NCBI GenBank assembly: GCA_036702975.1
Contig: DATNPX010000054.1
Coordinates: forward strand, 368,381 to 432,380
Direction of reading: 5' to 3'
Length of the DNA stretch: 64,000 bases
Source: DATNPX01 sp036702975
GTDB lineage: Bacteria > Cyanobacteriota > Vampirovibrionia > Obscuribacterales > Obscuribacteraceae
The notes under the pieces are model-generated. The model did no database searches, was not told the DNA's origin, and worked only from the letters and a program-made list of their open reading frames with translations. The translations under genes and the position numbers were made by a program. Position 1 is the first letter of the stretch, and each line of letters begins with the position of its first letter. Of the stretch, positions 30,733-40,091 are shown piece after piece.

Positions 30733-30877
30733 CTTCCCTCTGCCATCAAAACCGATCTGGCATATTCTAACGCGAATATGCTCCCCTTATGCAGATTGCT
30801 GGGGCTTCAGGCTTCGATTGCCAAGCGAAGATTCGTGTTAATGCAGAAAATCCAATTCACTCGTAGAAGGCGGGCAG

Positions 30878-32203
30878 CTATTTAGCAGACTCAGAAGCTT
30901 TTGGTTCGCCGTTGTCTGGCACTTTTCCCTGATCGTCAGCAGGCGTTTTGTTATCGTTTTTCTCGTCTTTATCCGCGGGGACGTTAGGCGCTTGGGTGGC
31001 ATTGTTGACAGGTTCTGCAGCTTTGCCAGGCATCGTCTCTTTCTTTTGCGAATCAGCCGCTTCAGACTTCCCGCCTTTCGCTTTGCTCTTTTCCTTTTCT
31101 TTCTCTTTCTCTTTCTTCTTGCCCTTGTCGTCGTCCTCGTCCTTGCCTTTTTTGTGTTTAGGTTGTGACGCTTCAGAGCGTTTCCCTGGCACAGTCAGTG
31201 AAAGCTTGGTGTTCTGATCTTCTTTGGACCCTTCTAAAAGGGCGCAGAACGCTTGGATCTTGGGATTGTATTTATAGGCAAGAGACCATCCTTCAACCTG
31301 ATTTCGCGCTTTCTTGATTAGAGCCGGGAAGCTGATCTGGTAAGTTTCGACTGTCACCGCTTGTGGTGAAACTCGGAAGATGCGATAGGCGCACGGATAA
31401 ACGGCCAAGCTAGGCGAAGAGACATACCAAATGTTCTTCTCTTGCTGAATCTGATTCACATGCACGTGACCGCTGAGAGCGAGCCGAACACCGTCATGCG
31501 CACCCATGATCTCCCGCACCGAAGATCCCTGCGGACATATATAGTCGTCCCAGATGCCACCACTATCAAACGGTGCTGGAGGAAGCAACGGATGGTGGCT
31601 CACCACAATCGTGAATTTGCCTGCGTTGGCGCTCATGTCCTTTTTTAGCCAGGCCAGCTGTTCATCGGAGATTTGTCCCGTGGGCAGGTTTGGCTGGCTG
31701 GTGTCAAGACCGATGACATGTATACCGTCGACTGGATCGTAAGACCAGTAGGAACGGTTGGTAGTCATGCCTTTGCCTTTCCAATCGCGTCCATATGTTT
31801 CCATTTTGTCTACTGGAGTCTTGCCGGACACGTCTTGCTCACCCAAGACGAAGTTCCAAGGACAAGAGAGCGATTGGGCAATGTCAATGAACAGCTGCCA
31901 GTTTTCGTCATCTTTACCCGGCACTTCGACATTGTCGCCACCAAAAATAACGAAATCGAGCTTGTCCCGATTTAGTCCTTTCAGTGCATCCTGCAAAAAG
32001 AGTTGGCTTTCTTGCACGAGTCTAAAAGAGTCAGGGAGCTTGGTCCCCAAGTAGGAACCGGTTAAATAGCCGAAACTAAAAGGCTCAAACGTAAACGCGG
32101 CCTTTGCTTCCTGATCAAAAGGAAGCACGCTCATTGCCATCAAACCAAACAAGAAATGCCGACGACTGAGCGTTGGTGTCATGCTCAAAGGGCTCTTCTT
32201 CAA
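30878..32203 (-). CDS. Exported metallophosphoesterase-like protein with Lys/Glu-rich tail
   Basis: 441 residues. The N-terminus has a Tat-like SRRHFLFGLMAM signal. The calcineurin-like domain shows FGGDN (motif II), a degenerate GEQD in place of GNHD, VVSHHPLLPP and LSGHVHVNQ with the two metal-binding histidines. The expected first motif DxH is not visible; LTGSYLG stands there. The C-terminal 110 residues are an extreme Lys/Glu/Asp repeat. Activity may be reduced or unusual. It is one base from the folE gene on the same strand. Confidence 0.75.
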   Translation of the reverse strand: MKKSPLSMTPTLSRRHFLFGLMAMSVLPFDQEAKAAFTFEPFSFGYLTGSYLGTKLPDSFRLVQESQLFLQDALKGLNRDKLDFVIFGGDNVEVPGKDDENWQLFIDIAQSLSCPWNFVLGEQDVSGKTPVDKMETYGRDWKGKGMTTNRSYWSYDPVDGIHVIGLDTSQPNLPTGQISDEQLAWLKKDMSANAGKFTIVVSHHPLLPPAPFDSGGIWDDYICPQGSSVREIMGAHDGVRLALSGHVHVNQIQQEKNIWYVSSPSLAVYPCAYRIFRVSPQAVTVETYQISFPALIKKARNQVEGWSLAYKYNPKIQAFCALLEGSKEDQNTKLSLTVPGKRSEASQPKHKKGKDEDDDKGKKKEKEKEKEKSKAKGGKSEAADSQKKETMPGKAAEPVNNATQAPNVPADKDEKNDNKTPADDQGKVPDNGEPKASESAK

Positions 32204-32204
32204 C

Positions 32205-32876
32205 CTATGCCAACCTTCCTTGTATCAACGCCATCGCTTCAGCTCGAGTGGCATTGTCTGTACGAAATACGCCGCGAATTGCCGAGGTGACGGTGGTGCT
32301 TCCGGGTTTACGGACACCTCTGATCGACATACAAAGGTGCTCTGCTTCGAGCACAACTATGACGCCTGCCGGGTTCAACTTGTTGTCTAAAGCATCAGCG
32401 ATTTGAGCAGTCATTCTCTCCTGAACCTGCAAACGTCTTGATGCCAGTTCGACACAGCGTGCGATTTTGGAAAGACCGGTAATTTTCCCATCTCTTGGAA
32501 TGTAGCCAACATGCGCTGTGCCCACGAAAGGAACCAAATGATGCTCACATATGCTAGAGAAAGTGATATCGCGGACGAGAATCAACTCTTCTCCACCTTC
32601 TTCAAAGGTGCAAGTTACTTCTTCACCAACATCTTGATGCAATCCATATAACAGCTCGCTATACATACGAGCGACTCTCGAAGGAGTTTCAAGCAGACCT
32701 TCTCGAGTTAGATCCTCGCCGACACCTTCAAGTATCAAAGCCACTCCCGCCGCAATTTTGTCGAGGTCCATCTTTGTTGATTGTTTTGAACCGACAGGCA
32801 TTGAAGCTACTTGAGTTGCACTGACCTTTTTTTGCGCCCACGTCACGGCCGGCAACCGCGGTAAGACTGTCTCCAT
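32205..32876 (-). CDS. folE: GTP cyclohydrolase I
   Basis: 223 residues; the conserved core starts at about 40. The zinc and catalytic motifs are present: SSICEHHLVPF with Cys and His ligands, a second zinc Cys in EAEHLCMSIRG, and RKPGSTTVTSA in the active site. It converts GTP to dihydroneopterin triphosphate for folate or pterin cofactors. The extra N-terminal 40 residues are not conserved. The phosphoesterase-like gene follows on the same strand. Confidence 0.96.
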   Translation of the reverse strand: METVLPRLPAVTWAQKKVSATQVASMPVGSKQSTKMDLDKIAAGVALILEGVGEDLTREGLLETPSRVARMYSELLYGLHQDVGEEVTCTFEEGGEELILVRDITFSSICEHHLVPFVGTAHVGYIPRDGKITGLSKIARCVELASRRLQVQERMTAQIADALDNKLNPAGVIVVLEAEHLCMSIRGVRKPGSTTVTSAIRGVFRTDNATRAEAMALIQGRLA

Positions 32877-33099
32877 ATGTTACCTCTTCAAATTCACATC
32901 ATCTGTTTTAACAGATTGCCTGAAAAACTCGCTTGACCTCCGAGTATAAATCAAAATAGTGCTGCTTAAGTTACTCTTTAGCTGCTCAGGTTTTGTTTAC
33001 TTCAGGCAGTGACTACGACCCTAACCTGTATACTGTCTGAGTCAAAAACGGTACCGACGCAGCTTTCAGGCTGAGTCGATGATAAACGGAGATTTCCAG

Positions 33100-33549
33100 A
33101 TGACTGCAGCGACTGCCGAAGGTTTAGATATAGTTCAGATCAAGGAGCTACTTCCTCATAGGTATCCATTCCTATTAGTAGATCGGGTTACTGAACTGGT
33201 ACCGGGTCAGAAATGCGTCGGTTATAAGAATCTGACCGCCAATGAAGAGTTTTTCAATGGACACTTCCCTTTCAAGCCAATTATGCCAGGCGTGCTTATG
33301 GTTGAGGCGCTTGCGCAGCTGGGCTGTATCTGCATGATGTCTCTGGAAGAAAATAAAGGTTCGCTCGGTGTTTTCACCGGAATCGACGGAGTCAAATTTC
33401 GGCAGATGGTGGTGCCAGGAGACCGCTTGGACATGGAAGTCGTGCTTGTCAAACGCAAAGGGCCTATCGGCAAAGCACATGCCATTGCCAAGGTGGGCGA
33501 TAAGATCGCTTGCGAAGGTGAAATCAGTTTTGCTTTCACCAAAGTCTAG
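33100..33549 (+). CDS. fabZ: 3-hydroxyacyl-ACP dehydratase FabZ
   Basis: The start MTAATAEGLD follows CGGAGATTTCCAG; an in-frame ATG seven codons earlier lacks a ribosome-binding site. The hot-dog fold has LLPHRYPFLLVDRV and the catalytic FNGHFPFKPIMPGVLMVEALAQ (His and Glu). It removes water from 3-hydroxyacyl-ACP in fatty-acid elongation. It is 90 bases upstream of lpxA, the order found in lipid A-making bacteria. Confidence 0.96.
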   Translation: MTAATAEGLDIVQIKELLPHRYPFLLVDRVTELVPGQKCVGYKNLTANEEFFNGHFPFKPIMPGVLMVEALAQLGCICMMSLEENKGSLGVFTGIDGVKFRQMVVPGDRLDMEVVLVKRKGPIGKAHAIAKVGDKIACEGEISFAFTKV

Positions 33550-33639
33550 ACTCGCCTAGACGCGCGCCTGTGGCAACATGTCACAAACGTACTGTTTGCT
33601 CGTCAAAATGCAATAAGGTAAATCAAGGGATAATCTCGC

Positions 33640-34458
33640 ATGCCCATTCACAAAACCGCGATCATTGAGGACGGTGCCATCATCGATCCGACCGCTGAAA
33701 TTGGTCCGTATGTTGTCATCGGTCCGAACGTGAAGATCGGAGCTGGCACCAAGATTGGTGCGCACTCGGTAATCGATGGTCATACCACCATCGGCAACGA
33801 TTGCAAAATCTATGCCAGCGCCAGTATCGGTTTGGACCCCCAAGACATTAGCTATAAAGGGCAACCTACCGGCGTTTCGATGGGCGACCGGGTGACGGTG
33901 AGGGAGTTCGTTACGGTTCATCGTGCCTCCAAAGAAGGTGTCACGGTAGTGGGTGACGACTGTTTTCTCATGGCTTATTCCCATGTCGCTCACGACGATG
34001 TGTTGGGCAAGGGCGTGATCATGGCCAATGGTGCTACCCTGGCTGGACACGTAACAGTGGGCGACCACACGGTGATGGCTGGTGTTCTGATTGTGCACCA
34101 GTTTGTGCGCATCGGTCGTTTGAATATGATCAGTGGCATGACCGGAACCCGTCTCGATCTACCACCGTTCGCTATGTGCGACGGAAGACCGACGCGAGTG
34201 CGAGGCGTCAACATCATAGGTATGAGGCGCCAAAAGATGGCGGCTGAAAACCGCTCGGCGATCAAGAAAGCCTTTCGCATGATCTATAGATCGGACGAAA
34301 ATATTACTCAAGCCCTGGAGCGAATCGAGAACGAGATTCATCCTTATCCTGAAATCGTCGAATTGGTTGATTTCTACCGCACCAGCAAGCGTGGTGTCAC
34401 GGGCAAGACGGCGCCGGACGAGGATGCCGAAGCAAACTTTGGCGATGACACAGACTAG
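33640..34458 (+). CDS. lpxA: UDP-N-acetylglucosamine acyltransferase LpxA
   Basis: 272 residues, mainly left-handed beta-helix hexapeptide repeats (IGPYVVIGPNVKIGAGTKIG), with catalytic YSHVAHDD near residue 120 and the C-terminal helical domain. A short acidic tail follows. It transfers a hydroxyacyl chain to UDP-GlcNAc, the first step of lipid A synthesis, and therefore supports a lipopolysaccharide-type outer membrane. lpxC, lpxD and lpxB are not in the window. Confidence 0.95.
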   Translation: MPIHKTAIIEDGAIIDPTAEIGPYVVIGPNVKIGAGTKIGAHSVIDGHTTIGNDCKIYASASIGLDPQDISYKGQPTGVSMGDRVTVREFVTVHRASKEGVTVVGDDCFLMAYSHVAHDDVLGKGVIMANGATLAGHVTVGDHTVMAGVLIVHQFVRIGRLNMISGMTGTRLDLPPFAMCDGRPTRVRGVNIIGMRRQKMAAENRSAIKKAFRMIYRSDENITQALERIENEIHPYPEIVELVDFYRTSKRGVTGKTAPDEDAEANFGDDTD

Positions 34459-34601
34459 TCGTCATCAAAACTCAACTGGACCTCTCCGAAATCTCTCAGG
34501 CTTGACCCTCACGAGCCTCTGTCATTCTTAGGCGCGCTCAAAGGAACATTTGATGAACTGTGTGCGATCCGGCGACGGAAGGGTACCTAGTGGTACAGTA
34601 G

Positions 34602-35960
34602 ATGTTGGGTCGGACGGAAACCATCGTTGTGACAACACAAATTAAAGAACCAGTGGCAAATTCGGAAGAATCTGGGTTTGGTTCTCTATTCAAAAATAAG
34701 CAGTTCATGTGTTTATGGATTGCGCAGATTTTTTCGCAGTTTGCCGACCGGGCAGTCTTCGTGCTGTTCGTGGCCGTTCTCACCACCATGGACGCTACTA
34801 GGGCTCACTCCTTGGGAGCAGCGGAATTGACGAGCCGTCTCTACATCGCTTTCACCATTCCGGCGGTTCTATTGAGCCCAGTGGCTGGTGTTTTTGTAGA
34901 CAGATGGTCAAATAAGGCCGTACTCATTGTCTCTAATTTAATGCGTGCCGGTTTCGTCTGCCTCGTGGCCACACCGTTGGCAGGAAAGTCACAAGCATTT
35001 GCCTTTGCCCTTGCCTTTCTGATTTCGATTGGCTCCCAATTTTTTGGACCCGCAGAGACATCTTCGATTCCGCGGTTGGTAAAGCCAGGCGAGCTTTACT
35101 CTGCCAACTCGCTCTTCTTTACCACGATGATGATCGCGCTTGGATTTGGTTTCGCCATTGGTGACCCAATAATTAGACAAACTGGACTATCAAACGCTCC
35201 ATGGGCTGTCGCTATGGGCTTTCTTATTGCGGCGTTGCTCTTATTAGGCATTGATGACAATCGTCGCAAAACACCGACCAAGGATGTATGGTGGGAAGAA
35301 CTGCGCTTCGGTATTGCCTACATCGCCAATAAACCGCCAGTTTTCAAAGCGATCGCCAAGATCACATTCCTCTTCAGCACCATCATTACTTTGAACATTC
35401 TTGCTGTCGGTTTGGCTCAACAAGTCATTCACATAGCAGCATACAAATTTGGTTACATCATAGCTGCGGCCGGCATAGGTATGGGCATTGGGAACTTTTG
35501 GGTCGGCGAGCATGCCAAAAATTCTAACCCCACAATGGTTGTATACGTAGGCTTCACAGGGCTCGGCCTGTTCATGAGCTTGCTTGGCTCATTAGGCTTC
35601 ATTCAAGACTACCTGATTCCGATGTTAGGCATTCACAACTTCGAGTTCAACGGCATCTTCATGACTATTCCATTGTTGCTCGCTTCTCTAATAGGTGTCT
35701 CATGTGCATTGGTGGCAGTGCCGACTCAAGCCGCTCTGCAAGAAGCCGTGCCTGAACAATTACGTGGCAAAGTATTTTCTGCACAAAATACTGCAATGTC
35801 TGCCGCGTCAACGATTCCGGTCATTCTCGCTGGTGTCTCAGCGGATAACCTACCTGGTGGCGTTTCTACCACCATGCTTCTGCTCGGTGTGCCGACATTA
35901 ATTTTCGGTTCGCTCCAAGTCGGAAGAGCCCATGTTCATGCCTCTTCCAAGTCATCTTAG
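34602..35960 (+). CDS. MFS transporter
   Basis: 452 residues with about twelve hydrophobic helices and the major-facilitator pattern (FLWIAQIFSQFADRAVF-like first helix; the loop-2 equivalent is FVDRWSNKAVLI). The protein is closest in style to the MFS_3-type group that includes enterobactin exporter-like and uncharacterised transporters. The substrate cannot be told. No strong ribosome-binding site precedes the ATG. The loop DNRRKTPTKD separates the two halves. Confidence 0.85.
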   Translation: MLGRTETIVVTTQIKEPVANSEESGFGSLFKNKQFMCLWIAQIFSQFADRAVFVLFVAVLTTMDATRAHSLGAAELTSRLYIAFTIPAVLLSPVAGVFVDRWSNKAVLIVSNLMRAGFVCLVATPLAGKSQAFAFALAFLISIGSQFFGPAETSSIPRLVKPGELYSANSLFFTTMMIALGFGFAIGDPIIRQTGLSNAPWAVAMGFLIAALLLLGIDDNRRKTPTKDVWWEELRFGIAYIANKPPVFKAIAKITFLFSTIITLNILAVGLAQQVIHIAAYKFGYIIAAAGIGMGIGNFWVGEHAKNSNPTMVVYVGFTGLGLFMSLLGSLGFIQDYLIPMLGIHNFEFNGIFMTIPLLLASLIGVSCALVAVPTQAALQEAVPEQLRGKVFSAQNTAMSAASTIPVILAGVSADNLPGGVSTTMLLLGVPTLIFGSLQVGRAHVHASSKSS

Positions 35961-36040
35961 ATTATTCCAACTTTATTAAACTGAACAACGGAATCGCGCG
36001 GTGGATATGCGATTAATAATATGTCAAACTGGATGGTAAT

Positions 36041-37507
36041 ATGCGAAACCGGATCATTCTAATTGCGATCACTCTAGCGGTATGTATCGCTATGAAAGCC
36101 GTCGACGAGTTAGTGACTGGCCCGGAAGTGCTTCTGTTGTTAGCTGGTGCTGTGGTGATGATGCTCACTCACAGCATATGGTTGCTTATCGCTCAAGGGA
36201 AGTGGCGCCGCCGTTGGAGGCAGCACGCAAGAGCCAAGCTGACAGCCAGGGCCGCTTATGTCCAGCAGCGCAAGATTGAGATTGCAACTCAAGTCGAGGG
36301 TAATGGCGCACCAGCGATGATTGCCGGTACCGATGTGGCTGTGGCTTCCGATCTAGCGGAAGAGGTGTCTGAAGGGTGGCTTCCTTGGGTCGACATCTTT
36401 ATCTCAGCGAAAAACGAGTCGCGCGTTATCGAAACGACCGTTCGCAATTTCTTCAAACTCGAATATGACCGCTTTTTGCTCTGGGTTATAGACGACTGTT
36501 CTACTGATTCAATGCCACAGATTTTGGAGCGGTTGAAGGGTGAGTTTCCGCGCCTCCGCGTTCTGAACCGTCCTTACGGATCATATCCAGGCAAGTCCGC
36601 TGCTCTCAACGATGCGCTTCCTCTGGCCACTGGTGAAGTTATAGCCGTGTTCGACGCAGATGCCTATGTCGATCCAAACTTTTTCCACCTGACCTTGCCG
36701 GTTTTGGCGCCAGACCATATCGGGGCAGTACAAGCTCAAAAGAAGATATTTGAGCATCAAACAAATAATTTCTTGTGCAATTGCCAGGCATCTGAATATG
36801 CACTAGACACTTATTTTCAAATGGGGCGTGACCTCATAGGTGGTGCAGTCGAATTGCGTGGCAACGGCGAGCTTATTAAACGTGCTGCGCTTATCGATGT
36901 TGGTGGTTGGAACAACAAGTCGATAACAGATGATCTTGACTTGAGCACGAGGCTTCTCGTAAGCAATTGGGATATTCGCTTCGTTCCTGATGCACATGTT
37001 TGGGAAGAAGGCGTCCCGACTTTAAAAGGACTTTTGCGCCAGCGCAGACGCTGGGCCGAAGGAAGTATCCGTCGCTACCTCGATTACATTTTTCCGCTCA
37101 ATTCACCAACACGCCTATCGTTGGTGGAGCGTATTGACACCTTAGCTTTCACTGTCTATTTCATCGTGCCGGCTCTTTGTGTCACAGAGTTTTCGTCGGA
37201 AATCTCCAAATTCGCAATGGGTATGCCGACTAACACCAAGCTATTTGCATTGCTTACGATCGCAGTATTTGTGATTACTCAAATAGACATGCTCATCGCC
37301 TTGCGCATTTATCGCAAGAAGATGCCTGTTGTGCGTTCTTTCTTCCACAGCATAGTTGTAACTGCTTACATATATGGACATTGGGTACCGGTAATCGTTG
37401 CCTCCTTCTGCCAGATTCTTTTTGGGCGCAACACGTCGACCTGGCACCGCACAGAGCATACTGGCGGAGCTGAATCAGACTCTGATTTGAGACTCGCTCG
37501 CCAATAG
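36041..37507 (+). CDS. Membrane family 2 glycosyltransferase
   Basis: 488 residues: two N-terminal transmembrane helices, a cytoplasmic GT2 domain from about 125 to 360, and three or more C-terminal helices. Processive GT2 motifs are complete: DDCSTDS, FDADAYV, TDDLDLSTRL and QRRRWAEGS. This is the layout of cellulose synthase/poly-N-acetylglucosamine synthase-like enzymes. The polymer made is unknown and no accessory export genes are adjacent. A short hairpin follows the gene. Confidence 0.88.
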   Translation: MRNRIILIAITLAVCIAMKAVDELVTGPEVLLLLAGAVVMMLTHSIWLLIAQGKWRRRWRQHARAKLTARAAYVQQRKIEIATQVEGNGAPAMIAGTDVAVASDLAEEVSEGWLPWVDIFISAKNESRVIETTVRNFFKLEYDRFLLWVIDDCSTDSMPQILERLKGEFPRLRVLNRPYGSYPGKSAALNDALPLATGEVIAVFDADAYVDPNFFHLTLPVLAPDHIGAVQAQKKIFEHQTNNFLCNCQASEYALDTYFQMGRDLIGGAVELRGNGELIKRAALIDVGGWNNKSITDDLDLSTRLLVSNWDIRFVPDAHVWEEGVPTLKGLLRQRRRWAEGSIRRYLDYIFPLNSPTRLSLVERIDTLAFTVYFIVPALCVTEFSSEISKFAMGMPTNTKLFALLTIAVFVITQIDMLIALRIYRKKMPVVRSFFHSIVVTAYIYGHWVPVIVASFCQILFGRNTSTWHRTEHTGGAESDSDLRLARQ

Positions 37508-38005
37508 ATTTGTTGGGCGGTTGTTAGATTGGGTGCATTTGGTGTGTGATAACGCCATCCGATGGCGGCTTTTGGGCGGCGTTAGAATTTTTTGCGAAAA
37601 TCTCACCTGCGCCGATGACCCGATTTGCCACTCGATCCGCTGCTGGAAATTGTCAATTTCGGTGGAGATTCAAATCAAGTCGCTAATCATATGTGGTTCG
37701 ATTATGCCACCACGGCTTGGCATCGTATGTGGTGCTCAGCTGGATAGCCGCTGGATATGCGACGGTAGGTTTTCAACAACTCCTTTTCCGGCTGGCAAGC
37801 TCAATGGTTGAAAAGTGATCGCGGCGAACAAAGTTTTTACACGAAGATAAAATTTTGCAGATGCCCACTATTACGGCGTTTTAGTGCTGTCGGCGTATTT
37901 CTAACTACGGGCAATATGGAACTCATGGAAGAAATGGGTACAATTGGTGAGTCCTTAACCGAGTTGGTCAGGACTAATCAAGATTGCTAAGAGATGGAGA
38001 ATTGC
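37508..38005. other. Intergenic region before the secreted paralogue cluster
   Basis: About 500 bases. After the terminator at its left end I see no convincing gene or RNA; the promoter for the four-gene cluster probably lies near the right end, but no hexamers are clear. A 24-codon frame at 37,917-37,990 lacks a ribosome-binding site. Confidence 0.5.
37553..37572 (+). terminator. Hairpin after the glycosyltransferase
   Basis: CGCCAT and ATGGCG form a six-pair stem with a CCG loop, then GCTTTT. Weak but correctly placed terminator. Confidence 0.5.
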
Positions 38006-38398
38006 ATGCTTAAGAAATTAGCGACCTCTTTTACTCTCGCCTCGGCCTTGGTCTCAACGCTAGTTGCTCCTTCCTTGGCGGATGACGAGTCCACATTTCA
38101 GTCGATTGTGAACTGCCCTGTTCGCTGCGTAGGCGCAACGGTTGGTGGTACTGTTGGCGTTCCGCTGGGCGCACTAAAAGATGGTGTTAAAGGTTGGATG
38201 AAAGCTTCCAAGTCTGTTGCTGGCGGCCTCGGTAATGAAGATGGACAAGTGCAGACTATCGCAGGTAATACCTTCGGTGGACCTTGCGGATTTGTCGTTC
38301 TCGGTACCTATGGCATCTGGGACGGTCTGGTTCATGGTGTCAAAACTGGCTACAAACAGCCATTCACCAAGGAAGCCTTCACCTTCAAAGATGAATAA
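38006..38398 (+). CDS. Secreted glycine-rich paralogue 1
   Basis: The start MLKKLATSFT follows TGGAGAATTGC. The 130-residue product has a signal peptide (FTLASALVSTLVAPSLAD) and a domain shared with the next three genes: a Gly/Val-rich hydrophobic segment, then LGNEDGQVQT, a second glycine-rich segment with GTYG, and a KTGYKQPF near the end. Two extra cysteines are present (CPVRC). It is probably exported and membrane-associated; function unknown. First gene of the array. Confidence 0.75.
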   Translation: MLKKLATSFTLASALVSTLVAPSLADDESTFQSIVNCPVRCVGATVGGTVGVPLGALKDGVKGWMKASKSVAGGLGNEDGQVQTIAGNTFGGPCGFVVLGTYGIWDGLVHGVKTGYKQPFTKEAFTFKDE

Positions 38399-38483
38399 CT
38401 TCGTGAATCGCCCTAGTACTCTTGTTTGAGGTAGGAGGGTGGTTCAATTTAGCGAACCATCCTCAATCACAGGTGAGGAACAC

Positions 38484-38858
38484 ATGAAAAAGTTAGTTTT
38501 ATCAATTAGTACAGTAGCGGCCTTAGTAGCAGGTACGAGTTCTTTCTTGCCGGCTCTGGCCGATGATGGTCCGGTGGGTGCTCTCGGAGCTGGTGTCGCC
38601 AGCGTGATCGACGCTCCCGAAGGAATGGTTATCGACTCTCTCTACGGTTGCCCGATGAAGGCTTCCAAGGGATTGGCTGAGGCTTTCGGCGATGAAAATG
38701 GCTGGAAGCAACAGATTGTCGGCGCTGTGATTGGCGTTCCGGTCGGTGTGGTCTTCGGCGTTCCTTATGGATTCTGCCATGGCTTGCACCACGCCTGGAA
38801 CGAGGGCTATGAAAAGCCGTTCAGTGTAAGTTCATTTGTCGTTAGCGACAAGGAATAA
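38484..38858 (+). CDS. Secreted glycine-rich paralogue 2
   Basis: The start MKKLVLSIST follows GTGAGGAACAC. The 124-residue product has a signal peptide ending near FLPALADD and the shared domain: FGDENGWKQQ, IGVPVGVVFGVPYG and EGYEKPF. Same order of parts and spacing as paralogue 1, so the genes arose by tandem duplication. Confidence 0.75.
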   Translation: MKKLVLSISTVAALVAGTSSFLPALADDGPVGALGAGVASVIDAPEGMVIDSLYGCPMKASKGLAEAFGDENGWKQQIVGAVIGVPVGVVFGVPYGFCHGLHHAWNEGYEKPFSVSSFVVSDKE

Positions 38859-38935
38859 GTGGAAATCAACAGCTCGGCTGGTGAAAGCCAGTCGAGCTAA
38901 TTGACTAGAGCAACTAAATGACGATGGTGGGAAAA

Positions 38936-39340
38936 ATGAACAATAAGACGTTGGCTCGAGTAATTACTTCGGGTTTGATGGTCATGAGCGTAGCCGGACC
39001 GGCTTTCGCGCTTGATTACGAAGCTAAGCCTGTTGCCTGGGTGCTCATGGCTCCCATCCGCACGGCTGGTGCTCTTAGTGGCGCCGCTTTCACTGGTTTA
39101 GTGAGCGGACCAATCGATGGTGGATATCATGGCGCTTTGAAAGGCACCAAGCACGTAGCCGGTCAATTCGGCGACGAAAAAGGTGACCTGCAATTGGCAA
39201 CTGGCGCTCCCGTTGGCGGTACTGGTGGTGCTGCTGTCGGCGGCGTTGTCGGTGGTGTCCGTGGTGCTAAGAAGAACTGGAAGGTTGGCTGGGAGCATCC
39301 ATTCAGCCGCTGGTCATACATCACGATGGAAGAGAAGTAA
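38936..39340 (+). CDS. Secreted glycine-rich paralogue 3
   Basis: The start MNNKTLARVI follows GGTGGGAAAA; an in-frame ATG at 38,918 has no better site. The 134-residue product has a signal peptide ending AGPAFALD and the shared domain: FGDEKGDLQL, a long glycine stretch (GGTGGAAVGGVVGGVRG) and VGWEHPF. More glycine-rich than its neighbours, as in glycine-zipper membrane segments. Confidence 0.75.
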   Translation: MNNKTLARVITSGLMVMSVAGPAFALDYEAKPVAWVLMAPIRTAGALSGAAFTGLVSGPIDGGYHGALKGTKHVAGQFGDEKGDLQLATGAPVGGTGGAAVGGVVGGVRGAKKNWKVGWEHPFSRWSYITMEEK

Positions 39341-39369
39341 GGTATTGGCGACTCCAATTCGAAGTAGGA

Positions 39370-39831
39370 ATGGTGAATAAAATGGGTAAAAAGATCCTCT
39401 CTGCAGTTCTTGCAGGTATCGGCTTGGCAGTCGCTGCGGTTGCTCCAAGCTTTGCATATCCTGAAAGACCAGAATCAGCCAGGGTGTATTATGAAATTGA
39501 ATACTTCCCTGTTCGCTTGATCAGCATGGCTGTCACGACAGCTTGGGATGTTCCGACAGCTGCATTCCAGGATGCAATCAAAGGCTCGATCGGTGGCACC
39601 AAGATGGTGGCACGCAATCTCGGTAACGAAGATGGCACTTATGAGCTTGCTGCTGGCGGTCTGGTTGGTGGACCTGTAGGAGCAGTTGCTGGTGGTACTT
39701 ATGGCGTGATGCATGGATTCTTCTATGGTGTCCACCATGGTTTCGTGGGCTATCCCAGCCCCCACAGCGGCAGCCACAGCATGTTGTTCCAGGGCAAGGC
39801 CTTTGTGGTCCCCTACGACGACAACTACTAA
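39370..39831 (+). CDS. Secreted glycine-rich paralogue 4
   Basis: 153 residues with a signal peptide ending APSFAYP and the shared domain: LGNEDGTYEL, GGPVGAVAGGTYGVMHG. A Ser/His-rich insertion replaces the PF end of the others. The first ATG is used; a start four codons later is also possible. A strong terminator follows, so the four genes may form one transcript. Confidence 0.7.
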   Translation: MVNKMGKKILSAVLAGIGLAVAAVAPSFAYPERPESARVYYEIEYFPVRLISMAVTTAWDVPTAAFQDAIKGSIGGTKMVARNLGNEDGTYELAAGGLVGGPVGAVAGGTYGVMHGFFYGVHHGFVGYPSPHSGSHSMLFQGKAFVVPYDDNY

Positions 39832-39891
39832 GCTCGGTCTGTCTAGCAGAACCTGCTGCTGAGTACAAACCAGTAAGCTAGTAAAAGATCA

Positions 39892-39925
39892 GGGGGCGTC
39901 AAAATATGACGCCTCCCCTTTTGCC
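39892..39925 (+). terminator. Terminator after the paralogue cluster
   Basis: GGGGGCGTCA and TGACGCCTCC pair over about ten bases with one G-T pair and an AAATA loop, followed by CCTTTTGCCTTTT. Confidence 0.75.
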
Positions 39926-40091
39926 TTTTAAAGCACTTTTAACCTGAGTGGTCTAGTTTGGGATTAAGACTATACCGGCTCGAAAATTTTTTTCTATTTG
40001 CGAAAATTCGATAGACGATCCGGCTCCGTGGGAAAAGTTTACTTAGGGTTTTGTTTGCGTGTTCTCATCGGTTTTCCTTAGGCGATAAATT

